A stretch of DNA of 64,000 nt from Symbiodinium sp. CCMP2592 (GCA_905221615.1 CAJNDT010000585.1:115382-179381), one strand, 5' to 3'; shown: positions 10,532 to 21,912, counted from the first letter of the stretch. Program-made: numbers and translations. Notes: generated by a model not told the origin, from the sequence alone.

Positions 10532-10833
10532 TACTTAAGGGATCATGGGACTTAGTAACTAGGATTATCAATGCAGTACCTATACGTCTAACTACTTATA
10601 GACCCAATACAGGTACTACGGTTGATGATATGAACCCTGCATTACCCATACTAGAGAACATGTGGGAATTATGGTATATTTCTTATTATGAGTAATGCAG
10701 GATTTCTATCCCTAAAACCTAAACCCCCTATAGATCCCTCAAAGGAGCCCCTTAAAGGTACCCTCATAGAGGCCTTCAATTGAACCCCAGGATTTTCAGA
10801 TAATCAGCCGTAAGTCCCATGATCCTCGAAGTA
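10532..10833. mobile_element. M1 MITE interrupted by M4
   Basis: The left end TACTTAAGGGATCATGGGAC and the right end AAGTCCCATGATCCTCGAAG are separated by a long M4 element inserted at a TA close to the right terminus. Confidence 0.8.
10619..10810. mobile_element. Long M4 variant nested in M1
   Basis: Starts CGGTTGATGATATGAACC and ends CAGATAATCAGCCG, with TA on each side (10617-10618, 10811-10812). At about 190 bp it is nearly twice the usual length. The extra DNA includes CCTAAAACCTAAACCCCC and TAGATCCCTCAAAGGAGCCC, also present in the M4 copy at 48.6 kb. The two long copies therefore share ancestry. Confidence 0.8.
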
Positions 10834-11599
10834 ACACCCCGACATCTCTGTGAGGATCCGGGGCTCTTGACAGCCAAGCCACTAAGCTCTGTGGCAGGAC
10901 TGGAGGTGGGATCCTAAAGAAGGGGTTTAGGGATTTAGGGGTTTAGGGTTTAGTGATTTAGGGCTTTGGGGTTCAAGGTTTAGGGACTGCAGGCTGTAGC
11001 GGTTTAGGGAGTGTGTGTCTTAGGGGAAAGGGGGTTGCGGGATTTCAGGGTGCATAGGGTTTTGCGATCTAGGGGTCTAGGCTTTATGTTTATTTACGGC
11101 GATTTAAACGTTTTTTCGTCAAAGGTTATGTTGGGCTTTGCAGGGCTTTAACAGCGTTTAGGCTTTTCACGGTGGGCTTTACAGAGGGTGTTTAAAGGAT
11201 TTTAGAGTGTGTTAATTAGTTGTTTTGCTCGAGGGTTTCGAGTTAGATGTCTCTGCCTTATATAGCTTGTTTTATCGGATTGCGAGAGGTTGGAGGCTTT
11301 CGAGGGTCTCATTGTGTACCTGATTGCGTGTGGGTGGTGCGCGGCCACTGGCTTTTCGAGCGGCACTCAACTTGTTGTTCAGGATACTGTTTTGTTTCTC
11401 ACTGTGCAACTTACTCTTTTCTCCATCGCACTAACTTAGTGCGCTGCACTACATCATGTGTGAGTCTGCTAGTCATTCCTAACTTTGGTTCAGGAACATA
11501 GTCATCCACTACATCCTCGTCGATTGTGTTTCCTCTTCATTACTGCAATCGGTGCCCTGAGCCTTGAACCCGTGTCGATACTGCTATAAAGGTAAACGG
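10834..11599. other. Unclassified sequence with telomere-like start
   Basis: A degenerate TTTAGGG tract at about 10920-11000 is followed by T-rich DNA. A plus-strand ATG frame at 11247-11501 has 84 codons rich in Cys, Val and Phe, but no recognised domain. I do not call it a gene. Confidence 0.4.
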
Positions 11600-11765
11600 G
11601 TAAACCCTACTAAACTCTAAACCCTAACCCCTAAACCCTAAGCCCTAAGCCCTAAACCCTAAGCCCTAAACCCTAAACCCTAAGCCCTACACCCCAAGCC
11701 CTAAGCCCTAAACCCTAATCCTAAACCCTAATCCTAAACCATAAACCTAAACCCTGAACCCTTAG
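11600..11765 (-). repeat. Telomere-like CCCTAAA array
   Basis: About twenty CCCTAAA or CCCTAAG units with the C-rich strand on plus. The A-to-G variant at the last position alternates irregularly with the canonical heptamer. Confidence 0.9.
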
Positions 11766-11910
11766 CCCTTATCCTCGAAGCGAGGTCTGGGATGCAGCGT
11801 CGGAGAGATGGATCTCCCTCGAGGGCAAGGCGTGGAACGGAGTCGGCCTTAAGGCCAAGGCTCTACCTATAAGTTTAGGGTTTGGAGTTTAGGATATAGG
11901 GTTAAGGGTT

Positions 11911-12021
11911 TAGTTCCTTTTTTTGGTCAACCCTTTTTTTGTCAACCAAAAAACTCTATTTTAGGATCCTAACCATAAAACTGGTTAACCAAAAAATGAG
12001 CTACAATGAAGACTACATGTA
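11911..12021. mobile_element. M9 MITE
   Basis: TAGTTCCTTTTTTTGGTCAA on the left pairs with a right arm containing ACTGGTTAACCAAAAAATG. The centre holds AGGATCCTAACCATAAAA. A short tandem TTTTTGGTCAACC repeat is seen near the left end. Confidence 0.8.
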
Positions 12022-12135
12022 GAGTGCAAAACTTGCTCATGCAATATAGAAGCCTCAATGTTTACTAGTTCGTTATAGTGATTATATAAGACAATGACTA
12101 AAGGGTTGGCCTTTTTGCAGCTTCGTGCCAAGTAG

Positions 12136-12426
12136 GCTTGCTTCATTGTTTATGCAGCTGCATGGTGCTTTGCTTCCGATTGGCAGGCGTCGGATGGCCA
12201 TCACAAAAAGACGACGCAAGTAACAACTCTGACGCTACTCATAACCAGCTGCGAACAATTGGGGGTTCGGGCCGAGAGTCTGGATGTGAAGCAGGTGAAC
12301 AGCTTGGGCTTGGGCAGTTTGTGTTTTGCCCGACTGTTGCAGGATCGCGCTCTCGGCGAAGTCGTCGTGTTCAGCGCTGACACGCCCCTTGACATTTCCA
12401 CAGTCAAACAAACGTGCGCGTTCTGA
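12136..12426 (+). CDS. Candidate 3' exon, unknown product
   Basis: A plus-strand frame of 96 sense codons is open from a TAG (12133-12135) to a TGA at 12424-12426. It has varied composition: a Cys/Ala-rich start, a charged DGHHKKTT stretch and a C-terminal LGEVVVFSADTPLDIST segment. The TAG at its left edge, preceded by a pyrimidine-rich stretch, could be a splice acceptor. No ATG suits an unspliced reading. Other frames are open over part of the region, so coding is uncertain. No family is recognised. Confidence 0.18.
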   Translation, partial: ACFIVYAAAWCFASDWQASDGHHKKTTQVTTLTLLITSCEQLGVRAESLDVKQVNSLGLGSLCFARLLQDRALGEVVVFSADTPLDISTVKQTCAF

Positions 12427-12805
12427 GGCCCAGAGAGTCGTCTCTCGCAGACTCTTCCATCCCTGAGTCCCTGAGCCTTCAAGCTTATGCCGACACCCAG
12501 AGCCTGTAAGCACTCTAATCTCTAAACCCCCTGAACCTAAACCGCCAACCCCTAAGCTCTGACCTGTCCCTGAGCAGTAAACCTGTATAAACCCGAAAGC
12601 CAAGCCCATGAATCCACAGGCTCAGTGCCATGAAAACCTGTCAAGTCTGAGCTAAAACCCCTAAAACCGAATCCTCCCGACCCCAACCAGAAACCCGAAG
12701 CCATGCATTACCCTACACCTTAGATTATGGAATACCGGTATGATTTCGATATCGGCCGAAGTATTTTTGAAACGGGCTTTTAAATCTCCCTTCACATAAT
12801 ATAGG

Positions 12806-12944
12806 TAGGGGCCTCAACAACTACCGATACTATTTTGCAGGTTCATTATTATATTGTTTGGTATAATGGGCCCCAAAACCCTACTCTAATTGTTATTATT
12901 ATTATGATTGTGATTATTACTACTACTATTCTTGAGGCCCCTAT
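12806..12944. mobile_element. M8 MITE, diverged
   Basis: Ends TAGGGGCCTCAACAACTACC and TTCTTGAGGCCCCTATA are complementary at the tips. The interior has ATTATTATATTG and the family hallmark GGGCCCCAAAACCC. Confidence 0.75.
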
Positions 12945-13030
12945 ATTCGACCTCAGCATGTTGAGCCAAAGGCTCCAGCGCTGGAGCAAGGGAGCCATCC
13001 CGAGCTGCCGCCACCGAGTGGCGAAACCCA

Positions 13031-13492
13031 GGCAGGGTTTAGGGATTAGGGTTTAGGGTTTCTGCGTTTAGGGATTCGGGTTTAGGGTTTCTGGGTTTAG
13101 GAATTAGGGTTTCGGGTTTCTGGGATTAGGGATTAGGGTTTAGGGTTTCTGGGATTAGGGATTCGGGTTTAGGGATTAGGGTTTAGGGTTTAGGGATTGA
13201 GTTTTTAAGGATTAGGGATTAGGGTTTAGGGTTTCTGGGTTTAGGGAATAGGGTTTAGGGTTTCTGGGATTAGGGATTAGGGTTTAGGGTTTCTCGGTTT
13301 AGGGATTAGGGTTTAGGGTTTCTGGGATTAGGGACAAGGGTTTAGGGATTAGGGTTTAGCGATTGAGTTTTGAAGGATTAGGGTTTAGGGTTTAGGGATT
13401 GGGTTTTTAAGGATCAGAAATTAGGGTTTAGGGATTTGGGATTCTGGTTTCGGGTGTAGGGGTGTAAGGTTTAGGGTTTAGGGTGGGAACCC
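13031..13492 (+). repeat. Degenerate telomere-like higher-order array
   Basis: About 65 heptamers in phase, mixing TTTAGGG with GATTAGGG, TTTCTGGG and TTTCGGG variants. The variants recur in a semi-regular order, for example TTTAGGGTTTCTGGG then ATTAGGG, giving a longer period of roughly 21-28 bp. This is the longest telomere-like array in the window. Its order suggests amplification of multi-heptamer blocks in place. Confidence 0.9.
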
Positions 13493-14551
13493 AGGCAGGG
13501 TTTAGGGTGTAGGGTGTACCTCACCCACGAGAGCCTACCTGTTTGTGTCTCTGTAGGGTCCCTATAGATTTCATAGTAGGGATCATAAGAAGAACCCACA
13601 ACAACTAGACTTTGGTAGGTAAGGTAGGGATTGGGATCAAACAGAGTTGGAAAGGGCTTTGGCAAGGCTTGATGGGTTCTATCGGGTGTTGCATATTCAG
13701 GACCGACAAACCATGAAGCCGAGACTGCCAGAACACCCTTAAACCCAAATCCTAAAAACAAGGAAGATCCTAGACCCTAAACCCTAAAATCTACACCCCA
13801 AACCCTAAACCTAACCCCTAAACCCTAATGACAATCAGGGGCGGCGAGCCCCGCCTGTCCTTGGTGCTCCTTGGCTGCGCAATGCCTCAGCACCCCAAAA
13901 GCATCCAAACATCAACTTTCAGCTGGGATATCTCACCGAATTGGGTTGTTTTAAACGGTGATTATGGCACATACAAGCTTAAGATTTTGTTTAGGTGCCT
14001 TTGGGGTCTGTACTACTTTCTTCCACGACCTGCTGTTTGCAAGTCGGTAGTTTGGGGTGTATGGTTCGGGTGCTTATGCCTGCAGGCACCTACTGTGCCC
14101 AAGAGTTAGTATTCATGGCCAGTCAGGCATCTAGTCAGAAGAAGATAGCAGAAAAAGAGATGAGGTGGCGAGGGGTTAGAGGCAGCTTGAGGTGACTTTG
14201 GGTCGCGACGTGACGGCCGTGACAAATGAGGAAACCCACGCCACCCTTGGTAAGTCTTGAAGCCTTTTCAGTTTAAGTTTTTGCCATGACACTCTGTTCG
14301 AACATGCTGCTCCTGCAGGTACGAGATGCGGATCCTACATGAAGGAGTCGATTTAGAGCAGATGCCGTAGCAAAAAAGAGAGTCTCTCCGCTGCTCTGCT
14401 TAGGTTTAGGGTTCTAATTATTTCAGAGCTATTCCTCAATTTCCAAACCCGGAACTGTTGCTACGTATTGCTACTAGTTACTCATCGTTTCTTGAAGTAG
14501 CAGTCTATGCGCTGCTGCAAGTACGACGAGCTGGCATCAACACGAAATTGT
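13493..14551. other. Unclassified sequence, no gene supported
   Basis: Short CCCTAAA runs at about 13770-13830 precede mixed sequence. Plus-strand frames at 13828-14195 overlap each other and show no domain. No MITE termini are seen. Confidence 0.4.
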
Positions 14552-14659
14552 CCCTAAGGGTCCATGTACCCAAATAGTAGATACATTGGCACCAATGTAC
14601 CTATATAGGGACTACTTTGAGGCCAAAGTATATTATTTGGGTACACGGACCCTCAGGGT
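14552..14659. mobile_element. M5 MITE
   Basis: CCTAAGGGTCCATGTACCC on the left and GGGTACACGGACCCTCAGGG on the right, with the centre CCTATATAGGGACTAC. Near consensus. Confidence 0.9.
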
Positions 14660-14732
14660 GTTCTCGCCACGAACGTACCTTGAATTGTTAGACCGGACAC
14701 GTGGTTCACACCGCGACATGAAGCCGAAGTGA

Positions 14733-14837
14733 TTTGGGAGTTTCCGAAAAGTAGGGGTACCTTATTTTGGGGTCCTTATAATCAGGATCTTATTATTTAG
14801 AGTACTATACTAGGGTCGCCTATTTTTGGAAACTCCG
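14733..14837. mobile_element. M6 MITE
   Basis: Left arm TTGGGAGTTTCCGAAAAG, right arm TTTTTGGAAACTCCGA. The centre has TTATTTAGAGTACTATACTA. Confidence 0.85.
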
Positions 14838-15154
14838 ATTTTTGCTGGACTCGAACCATACTGTGCCTGACTTAAGAAGTGGAACTCAACTAAGCAGCAT
14901 GGCTATGAGAGTCTTATGAGATCCATTGTCCTTTCACTGTTGAATATAGCTCACAACATATTATCCTAAGCCCTAAATGCTTTAGGGCTTAGGTTGTAGG
15001 GTTTCGGGTTTAGGGCTTGGGGGTGAAGGTATATGTTATGTTCCTCACACAAGCGGCTCACTGGGATCTTCATAGACCGTAAAAGTTGGGGGTTCAGGGC
15101 ATTCTCATGTAAAGTGCAGTACTATACTAAGCCTTATAGAGCACCCTTGAATCA

Positions 15155-15256
15155 ACCCTAAACCCTAAACCCTGAACCCTAAACCCTAAACCCTAAACCC
15201 CTCAACCCTAAACCCTAAACTCTAAACCCCTAAACCCCTAAACCCCTAGACCCTAA
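15155..15256 (-). repeat. Telomere-like CCCTAAA array
   Basis: Thirteen or so units of CCCTAAA with occasional CCCCTAAA octamers, C-rich strand on plus. Confidence 0.9.
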
Positions 15257-15349
15257 AGGAACCCTCCAGACAGACAGAGCCTCGCCTTCTGACTTTCCCT
15301 TTGCCAGGTCCACGGCGAGAGCGCGGTGAATCCTGAGAGCTTTCAGGGT

Positions 15350-15392
15350 GGTTTTAGGGTTTAGGGTTTAGGGTTTAGGGTTTTAGGGTTTA
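15350..15392 (+). repeat. Telomere-like TTTAGGG array
   Basis: Five TTTAGGG units, G-rich strand on plus. It lies about 90 bp from an oppositely oriented array, so the two form a head-to-head telomere-like pair. Confidence 0.9.
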
Positions 15393-15599
15393 CCTGGGGA
15401 TCCAAAAACCTCCTGTTTTCAGGGTTATACCATCGGGGTCATAACCTACTATTTTGGTAGGGTTTGCGGATACAGGTAGGGTTTGGGGGCTGATACGGGG
15501 GGCCGGTGATGACCTGACGCAGGTTTGTTGATATTAGGTTTAGGGCCTAGGGTTTATAGGGTTTAGGCTTATGATGTGGGTAGTTCTATGGGGGGCTAA

Positions 15600-16690
15600 A
15601 AGTGGTTAGCATGGTTGTTGCTGTCGTCAGCGCCTACCAAGCATAAGCAAAACCCCTTCGAGGCACGAATCTCGGCAAGGGCGCGCAAACTCCTGGCGAG
15701 ATCTTTCATAGAACGTAGAGGCAAGCCTGCCCTGAAGCGATTTGAATTTGGCTTTATAGGGTTTAGGGCCCGCTCTCTCCAGTGCCATCGCTGATGTCGC
15801 AGTTTGGCTCAGTTCCAGGGGTGTGCAAGGCACGCTCAGAAGTTCCCGAGATCTTGCTGGGATGCAGCAGATGATGAAGTAATAATGGAGCCACAGTAGA
15901 GCTAAGGGTTTTTGTGAAAGCCGGAGAAGCAACAAAAACCAACAGTAGTAGTGACAGTAATACTGGAAAAAGAGGAAGCGGAAGGGACGTAGCTGTTTGC
16001 GGATTCAACGTCTAGGGTCTAGCAGTAAGTGGTTCATATAAGGAGTAGGTTGTTGTGACTAACTAGGGCGTAGTTATACCATTTGGAGCACATATTCTGC
16101 AGGGGTTAGCGATACCACAGAGCACGTGAAGTGTTGGTCTACCTTCTTATGGACGTGCTGTCGAAGCTGCAATGCATACCCTAATTTGTCATTAGAGTTC
16201 CTGTCGTGCAATACTGAAGATTTCGCTTATTGTCCCGTTTAGTATGTCTGCCCTTCGCCCGGTACAGTTGCAACTTCCTCGTAGCGAAGACTTGCATGAA
16301 GGAACCACTAGAGAATGCATCTGTTCCAGGCCTTATTGGGGAACTCTGGCATGTCTTAGCACATAGTCCAAACGAGTCAATTTCGGCTGCTGCAATCCCA
16401 GTAGGTGTTCCATGACCAGTAGGTGTTCCAGGATCTGTTCCTTGACATGGCATGCCCGTTATGGCAATCTCGTTGCCCAAACCCTGTGTTTACCCTGCAC
16501 ATGAAATCCTACCTCTTTCGAAATACCCCAAACCCTCAAACCAACTCTGACCTAAACCTCTAGCAATTTAGTTGATGTTCTTTCTTTTCTGGGGTTTGGT
16601 CAAGGAGTGTGGCTCAAGTGACCATAACAAGAGCAGCAATTGGGCTTTGTTGTTCTTCTTCTCCAGCCCAGGCCTATTTTGCAGCCCCAA
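15600..16690. other. Unclassified sequence, no gene supported
   Basis: A kilobase of complex sequence with no MITE termini. Overlapping open frames of 60-100 codons on both strands, notably 15627-15935 and 16181-16480 on minus, show no domain. One short duplication, AGTAGGTGTTCCA, occurs twice near 16400-16430. This is one of the better places to look for a hidden gene with transcript data. Confidence 0.4.
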
Positions 16691-16879
16691 CAAGTTCTCA
16701 ACCCTGAGCCCTGAACCCCTATACCCCTAAACCCTAAACCCTAAAAGATGGGTCTGAGCCTACGCCGGCTTGTTGGTGCTCCATGCTCTCCAGCTGCATG
16801 TCGAAGGGTTTACAGTAGCTTTGCCTCAGCATTCCCGATTTCACAGACTTTCGAGCAATAACACCTACGGTAGTCATAG

Positions 16880-17240
16880 CATGATGCTGCTGCTGATGAT
16901 GATTCTCATGGTGAGGATGATATTTATATTAGGGGCGGTGTTGTTTTTTGTGACGAAGGTGATGATGCTGATCGTGAGTTCGACGATGATGATGGTGATA
17001 ATGGTGATCAAGATGAACAAGGATGATGAAGAATTCAAATGTGATGAGAATGGTGAGGTTGGTGATGATCTTGTTGATGGTGATGAGTCAGGCCGATGAT
17101 GACGATGCTTATGATCGGGGACGAGGATGGTGCTGATGATGGTGATGGCGATGCTGCTGATGATGATGATGATGATGATGACAATGTTTATGGCTGTGTC
17201 AGTGCTGCCGACGACGACGACCACGACGACGACAGCCCCG
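16880..17240 (+). repeat. GAT/GAC trinucleotide tract
   Basis: Imperfect GAT repeats with a pure GATGATGAT core around 17155-17180 and a GACGACGAC stretch to 17240. Frames of poly-Asp, poly-Met and poly-Ile follow from the repeat. Confidence 0.85.
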
Positions 17241-17635
17241 ACAGCTTGCCGACGACAACGACGGCCATGTTTGGCACATCTAACACTAGCGCCGCGTGAG
17301 CGCCCCCTAATTCGCCGCCAACCCTGTTTGCTTCAACTTCAGCGCATAGCAGAATCATCCGCGTTCCGCGCAACCTTGGAGATGGTGTTATCTTCGCCCA
17401 ATATGCGTAGCATCAGTTTCCACGATGCACATGACCCCGGGATCGCACAGTCGAAGCCGCAGAACCTGAAACCTGAAACGGTCCTCAACCTGTACCGTTC
17501 AGGGTTTGAGGACATCGGCAATAGGGCTTCAATTCTGAATGCCTCAACCTTGCGCGCTATATCCTAAACCTTACACTCTTCGCAAGCCTAAAAAGCCTTG
17601 TAGTAGCCTAAGTAGTGTATGGTAGCCCTTGGAGT

Positions 17636-17753
17636 ACCTATATAGTCTCCTTTGTAGTTTCTTTTTGGTTAATTAACCAAAATCTCAATTATAGGATCCT
17701 AACCATAAAATTGGTTAACCAAAAACAGGAACTACAATGGAGACTATAGGTAG
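17636..17753. mobile_element. M9 MITE
   Basis: Well-conserved copy with ACCTATATAGTCTCC on the left and GGAGACTATAGGTAG on the right. Internal inverted GGTTAATTAACC and TTGGTTAACCAAAAA motifs are present. Confidence 0.9.
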
Positions 17754-18164
17754 TGCGTTTACAGCCTTCAAACCCAGAAGCCCTGAACTCGGAAGCCCCC
17801 AACGCGAAGCTCCCGAGAGAACTCTTCTCGAGCCCGTAGGGCTGCCCTCTTTAAAGACATCCCTAGACCCCTAGCACTAAACTGGAGAGCCCAAACTTCA
17901 AACCCCAAAGGTCGTAGCACTAAAGCGTATATCTAATGCCCCGGGTTTCTCCAAGCTTTGCCTAAACCCTAAACCCTAATAACTAAACCCTGAACCCTAA
18001 ACCCTGAACCCTGAGAGTTCTTAGGCGGTGTTCGCCGCGCCGCTGCCTCGGCCGCGAAGGCTTGTGTTTTGTTTGTGTACGTGCAGGGTGATGACCCTAA
18101 ACTATCTGCTATACCTTAAGGACCCTAAACTATGAGAATTATGGTGTGCTTATGGGTATTACAG

Positions 18165-18201
<37 letters not shown>

Positions 18202-18599
18202 TCACCCCCCCCCCCCATGATCCATACCATGGTTTTTTCTACCTCCTGCTGCTCATGCTTCGATTTCTACATGACTTCACCTACATACAAAATCATCGGT
18301 ATTTGCGGTATTTTCTGCACCTAGCATCTACTTAGCTCTACATGTTGTAATTTGTTCTCACATGTTATATCCCCACGGAACCCGAAACGGATTCTGATTT
18401 CACTTTCGGGCTCCGCTCTTCCATCCAAAACCTGGCACTCCATGTTTCAGGAGGCATCACCGGTGGTTGTGCAAAAACTTCAACATGTCGCCGGTCACTG
18501 TCGCCATGTTTTGGTGCCGATGCCAATACTCAAACTGGCAGCTTCGAATCTTCCTGGTCATTGCCTGATTGCCTGGAAAGCGTGACACATACTTCAAGT

Positions 18600-19640
18600 G
18601 TGTTCATAATATTATAGTACTAACGCTAATACTACTACTAATACTTATCACAATATTTATACTAACATCAATATTTGCAATAGTATTGATGCTCCTACGA
18701 GTACGAATACATAAACTCTCGTGGTGTTAACAATAATGCTATCACCAACACTGATACGGATATTGATAATCTGTTGAATATTCATGAACGCCAGTACTGT
18801 TACCAGCATGAACACTTATATTATGGCTAATACGACTATGAATAGTCTTAATTCTAATATCAACATCAATACTCCTGCGAATACCAATAGTATATTCGTA
18901 TATGAATACTAATCTCTTTACTAATAGACACCTGCATATACTAATGTACATAAAAATACATACCACTATCTTAAGATACAGATATATACATTAGTGCATT
19001 CATGTACTAATGTTTTGGCATAAACATATACCCATATACCAATGTAATAATATACTTCCCGTTAATATATGAATATACTATACTAATATGCGAGTATACT
19101 AATATACGACTACTGCAACATGCAAGTATACCGACCTGACAAATTAGTAGACTAATATGCCAACATACTGATATACTTGTGAATATGACTAGACAATACA
19201 TGAATATAGCACACATACTAGTAAACTAATACACCAATATACTAGTGTACTCGTGCACCAGTTGTACTAACATATCAAATATACAAGTATACAAGTATAC
19301 AAATATGTTACTGTTCGAATGCATTAATAATATATTGATGTACTAGTCTGCTACTATACGAAACTATCAATATACTAACATATCAAAACTAGTTCTAGTA
19401 TTGATACTAATACTAGCACTTCTGCGAATATAAGCTGCGATTAAACCCAACATTAAGACTGACACTGATACTAGCAGTGGTGCTGTATTACTGACATTGA
19501 CACTGGCACTAGCGCTAACTCTAACACGAGCATGAGCACTGACACTTATATATATTTACTAATACTGACATGTATACTATTACAGCAAACACTAGTACTA
19601 ATAATATTAAGAACAGTACTCATCCTGATATCGATACTTC
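18600..19640. repeat. AT-rich degenerate satellite-like block
   Basis: The block is built from loosely repeated ACTAATAC, TACTAATAT and ACTGATAC words with no fixed period. It resembles an eroded short-unit satellite. Open frames here are artefacts of the low complexity. Confidence 0.7.
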
Positions 19641-20020
19641 CACAAAACTATCACGTAACTCATGTGCCGCGCGTCTGGTGCATGCGTCCTCAGTACATGG
19701 CATGTCAAAGTATATGTTGTATGTCTACTGCAGATGTTTTACTTTACAGATTGTCGTCGGGTGTGGTGTGCTTTGATACAATATCTCAAGGAATTGGTGG
19801 CATCGAGAGCATCTTGCAAGGATATGTCACCCCCGTCGCGGATCATGCTGGAAAAAGGAAAAGAGGGACACAAACGATGACTTTCACTCGGGAGAGAACT
19901 GCAACGGATATGTCGTGGAACATACCGCACCTTGACATGGCATTAAAACAAAGCATATGCCATGTGTATACACGTGACAAACAAAGACATAATAGGAACA
20001 CAGCATCCAAGGTTAGCAAA

Positions 20021-20671
20021 TGCCGCCTGGCTCGAAAATCTCCAAAATTTGTAAAGCCTGAAATGCGAAAACATCGGCAGGGATCAAAAATCACCAAAAT
20101 TCCCAAAATCGTGGCATCTATGGGGCCATGGGTGTTTAGTTTTGCAAAACTTTGGGGATTTTCGAGCCTGGCAATGTTTTAGCATCCGACGTTGACGAAA
20201 TGCCGCCAGGCTCGAAAATCCCCAAAATTTGCAAAGCCTGAAATGCGAAAACACTGGCAGGGATCAAAAATCCCCAAAATTCCCAAAATCCTGGCAACTA
20301 TGCGGAGTGCGGGGCCATAGTCTCTCACATTTTGGGGATTTTGGGGATTTTTGATCCCTGCCAGTGTTTTCGCATTTCAGGCTTTGTAAATTTTGGGGAT
20401 TTTCGAGCCTGGCAGTGTTTTAGCATCCGACGTTGACGAAATGCCGCCAGGCTCGAAAATCCCAAAATTTGTAAAGCCTGAAATGCGAAAAGACTGGCAG
20501 GGATCAAAAATCCCCCAAATTCCCAAAATCCTGGCAACTATGCGGAGTACGGGGCCATAGTCTCTCACATTTTGGGGATTTTGGGGATTTTTGATCCCTG
20601 CCAGTGTTTTCGCATTTCAGGCTTCAGGAATTTTGGGGATTTTCGAGCCTGGCAGTGTTTCAGCATACGAA
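20021..20671. repeat. Tandem 240-bp hairpin repeats
   Basis: Arms of about 95 bp begin CCAGGCTCGAAAATCCCC and contain AATGCGAAAACACTGGCAGG. Each is followed by a spacer with ACTATGCGGAG and then the complementary arm. Two complete hairpins start near 20190 and 20430, marked by CGTTGACGAAATGCCGCC. A partial, more diverged one precedes them. The sequence would fold into long stems. Confidence 0.9.
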
Positions 20672-20899
20672 GCTGCCCACCTCCCATGATCCACTGCTTA
20701 TTGCCAAAGGAAGCATAGTATGGATCATGGGGGGGGGGCGTAAGCATATATATATATATATGTACATATGAGCAACCGTAGGTTTAGAGCTCGGGTTGTT
20801 TTGAAGTTGGGTGCGTGTGCCTGTGTCTGAGTTTATGTGTCTCGTTTGGTTTTCAACTTGTTTTTGTTGGCAGTAGGGATGTGTAAACATTGCTTAGGG

Positions 20900-20980
20900 C
20901 TTTGGGATTGTGCTGTGTGTGTATATATAATACATACATACCTACATACTACATACATGCTTACATACATACACACATGC
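20900..20980. repeat. CATA/TACA microsatellite
   Basis: Imperfect ACATACATAC repeats with TGTGTATATATAA. Overlapping small open frames carry Y, H and T runs and are not taken as genes. Confidence 0.75.
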
Positions 20981-21142
20981 AGATGTGCATTTTTGTTTTT
21001 GTCTTCTACGGTGTTCAACTTGCTTGGTTTACTACTCGGATGTTGTTTGTTTTTGATGGCGGCCTTTGCCACAAGGGTGCTCATGGCATTCATGTTTTCC
21101 GTAGGGCCTTATGAGGTCGCATTTGTTCGCTGCTTGTGTGCT

Positions 21143-21256
21143 ATATGGGAGTTTCCGAAAACTAGAAGCACCTTATTTTGGGATCCTTATAATAAGGATG
21201 CTACCATTAAGGGTACTAGATTGATTAGGGTCCCCGATTTTCGGAAACCACCATAT
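21143..21256. mobile_element. M6 MITE
   Basis: TATGGGAGTTTCCGAAAAC on the left and TTTTCGGAAACCACCATA on the right. The centre is slightly longer than the family norm. Confidence 0.85.
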
Positions 21257-21691
21257 GGGGCTTATCAGGCTTGCTTAGGGGTGAGAGTTGAGGGTTGAAC
21301 TTGACCTTTGGTTCAACGCATATAATCCAAAGGGCAATGTAGGAACCGATTCCAAAACCCCGGCCCTATCACACCAAAATACCAGGATTCAACAGCAGAA
21401 CCCCAATAACGACCCAGGGTTTCTGAATTAGTCTCCTATATTAACACCTAAACCCAAACCCTTTGATCCCTTTAATCAAGGGACCCTATTATGGAATTGG
21501 GTCCCTGGATCCATAATGAGCATGCTCTGTAGAAGGCTAATTCCATGATGGTAGTGTACATGGAGCCTCTGGTTAAGTAGCCTACTATTTGGGTGACTGG
21601 CGCCCTGGGGTCTGTTACGGCTGAAAGCCTTGGGTCGGCTAAGTTGAAGGCAGGCTGGGTCGCAGGCAGGTTTCTGAAAGTTCCAACTAGC

Positions 21692-21818
21692 ACTTGAAGG
21701 CTCATGGGACTTAGAACTTAGTAAGTAAGGCTATAAGTAGGTTATAATTAGATAACCCCGCTTACGGGACTTATACCCCCCATTATAACCTACTTACTCA
21801 GTCTCATGATCCTCTAAG
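21692..21818. mobile_element. M1 MITE
   Basis: ACTTGAAGGCTCATGGGACT on the left, CAGTCTCATGATCCTCTAAG on the right. Interior ATAAGTAGGTTATAATTAG is of the GGCTCATG subtype. A short duplication, TTAGAACTTAGTAAG, marks the left arm. Confidence 0.85.
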
Positions 21819-21912
21819 ACTCCTAGGCAGCCGCCAAACCTCTTGATGAATTCCCATTCCCCTCAAGCGCATTAGACTGGACGGAATAAGTCTAGGATGC
21901 CCAGTACTACCC

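Larger units (their letters stand above)
18171..20762. mobile_element. Putative 2.6-kb element with inverted ends
   Basis: The left boundary has a TA run then a C run followed by CATGATCCATACCATG (about 18171-18232). The right boundary has the complement of the same order: GCATAGTATGGATCATG, a G run and a TA run (about 20712-20762). Inside are an AT-rich satellite-like core and tandem hairpins. No transposase-like frame is visible and no target-site duplication was found. Two independent repeats sharing this terminal motif is the alternative. Confidence 0.4.

Noticed and set aside
13031-13492. Chromosome end
   Set aside because: The array is degenerate and sequence continues normally on both sides, so it is interstitial.
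16770-17224. Poly-Asp, Met-rich and Ile-rich frames
   Set aside because: Translations of an imperfect GAT/GAC microsatellite.
19532-20182. 216-codon plus frame, one of the longest not made only of simple repeats
   Set aside because: Its C-terminal third lies in the tandem hairpin repeat and its N-terminal part in the AT-rich satellite-like block. The middle has no recognised domain.
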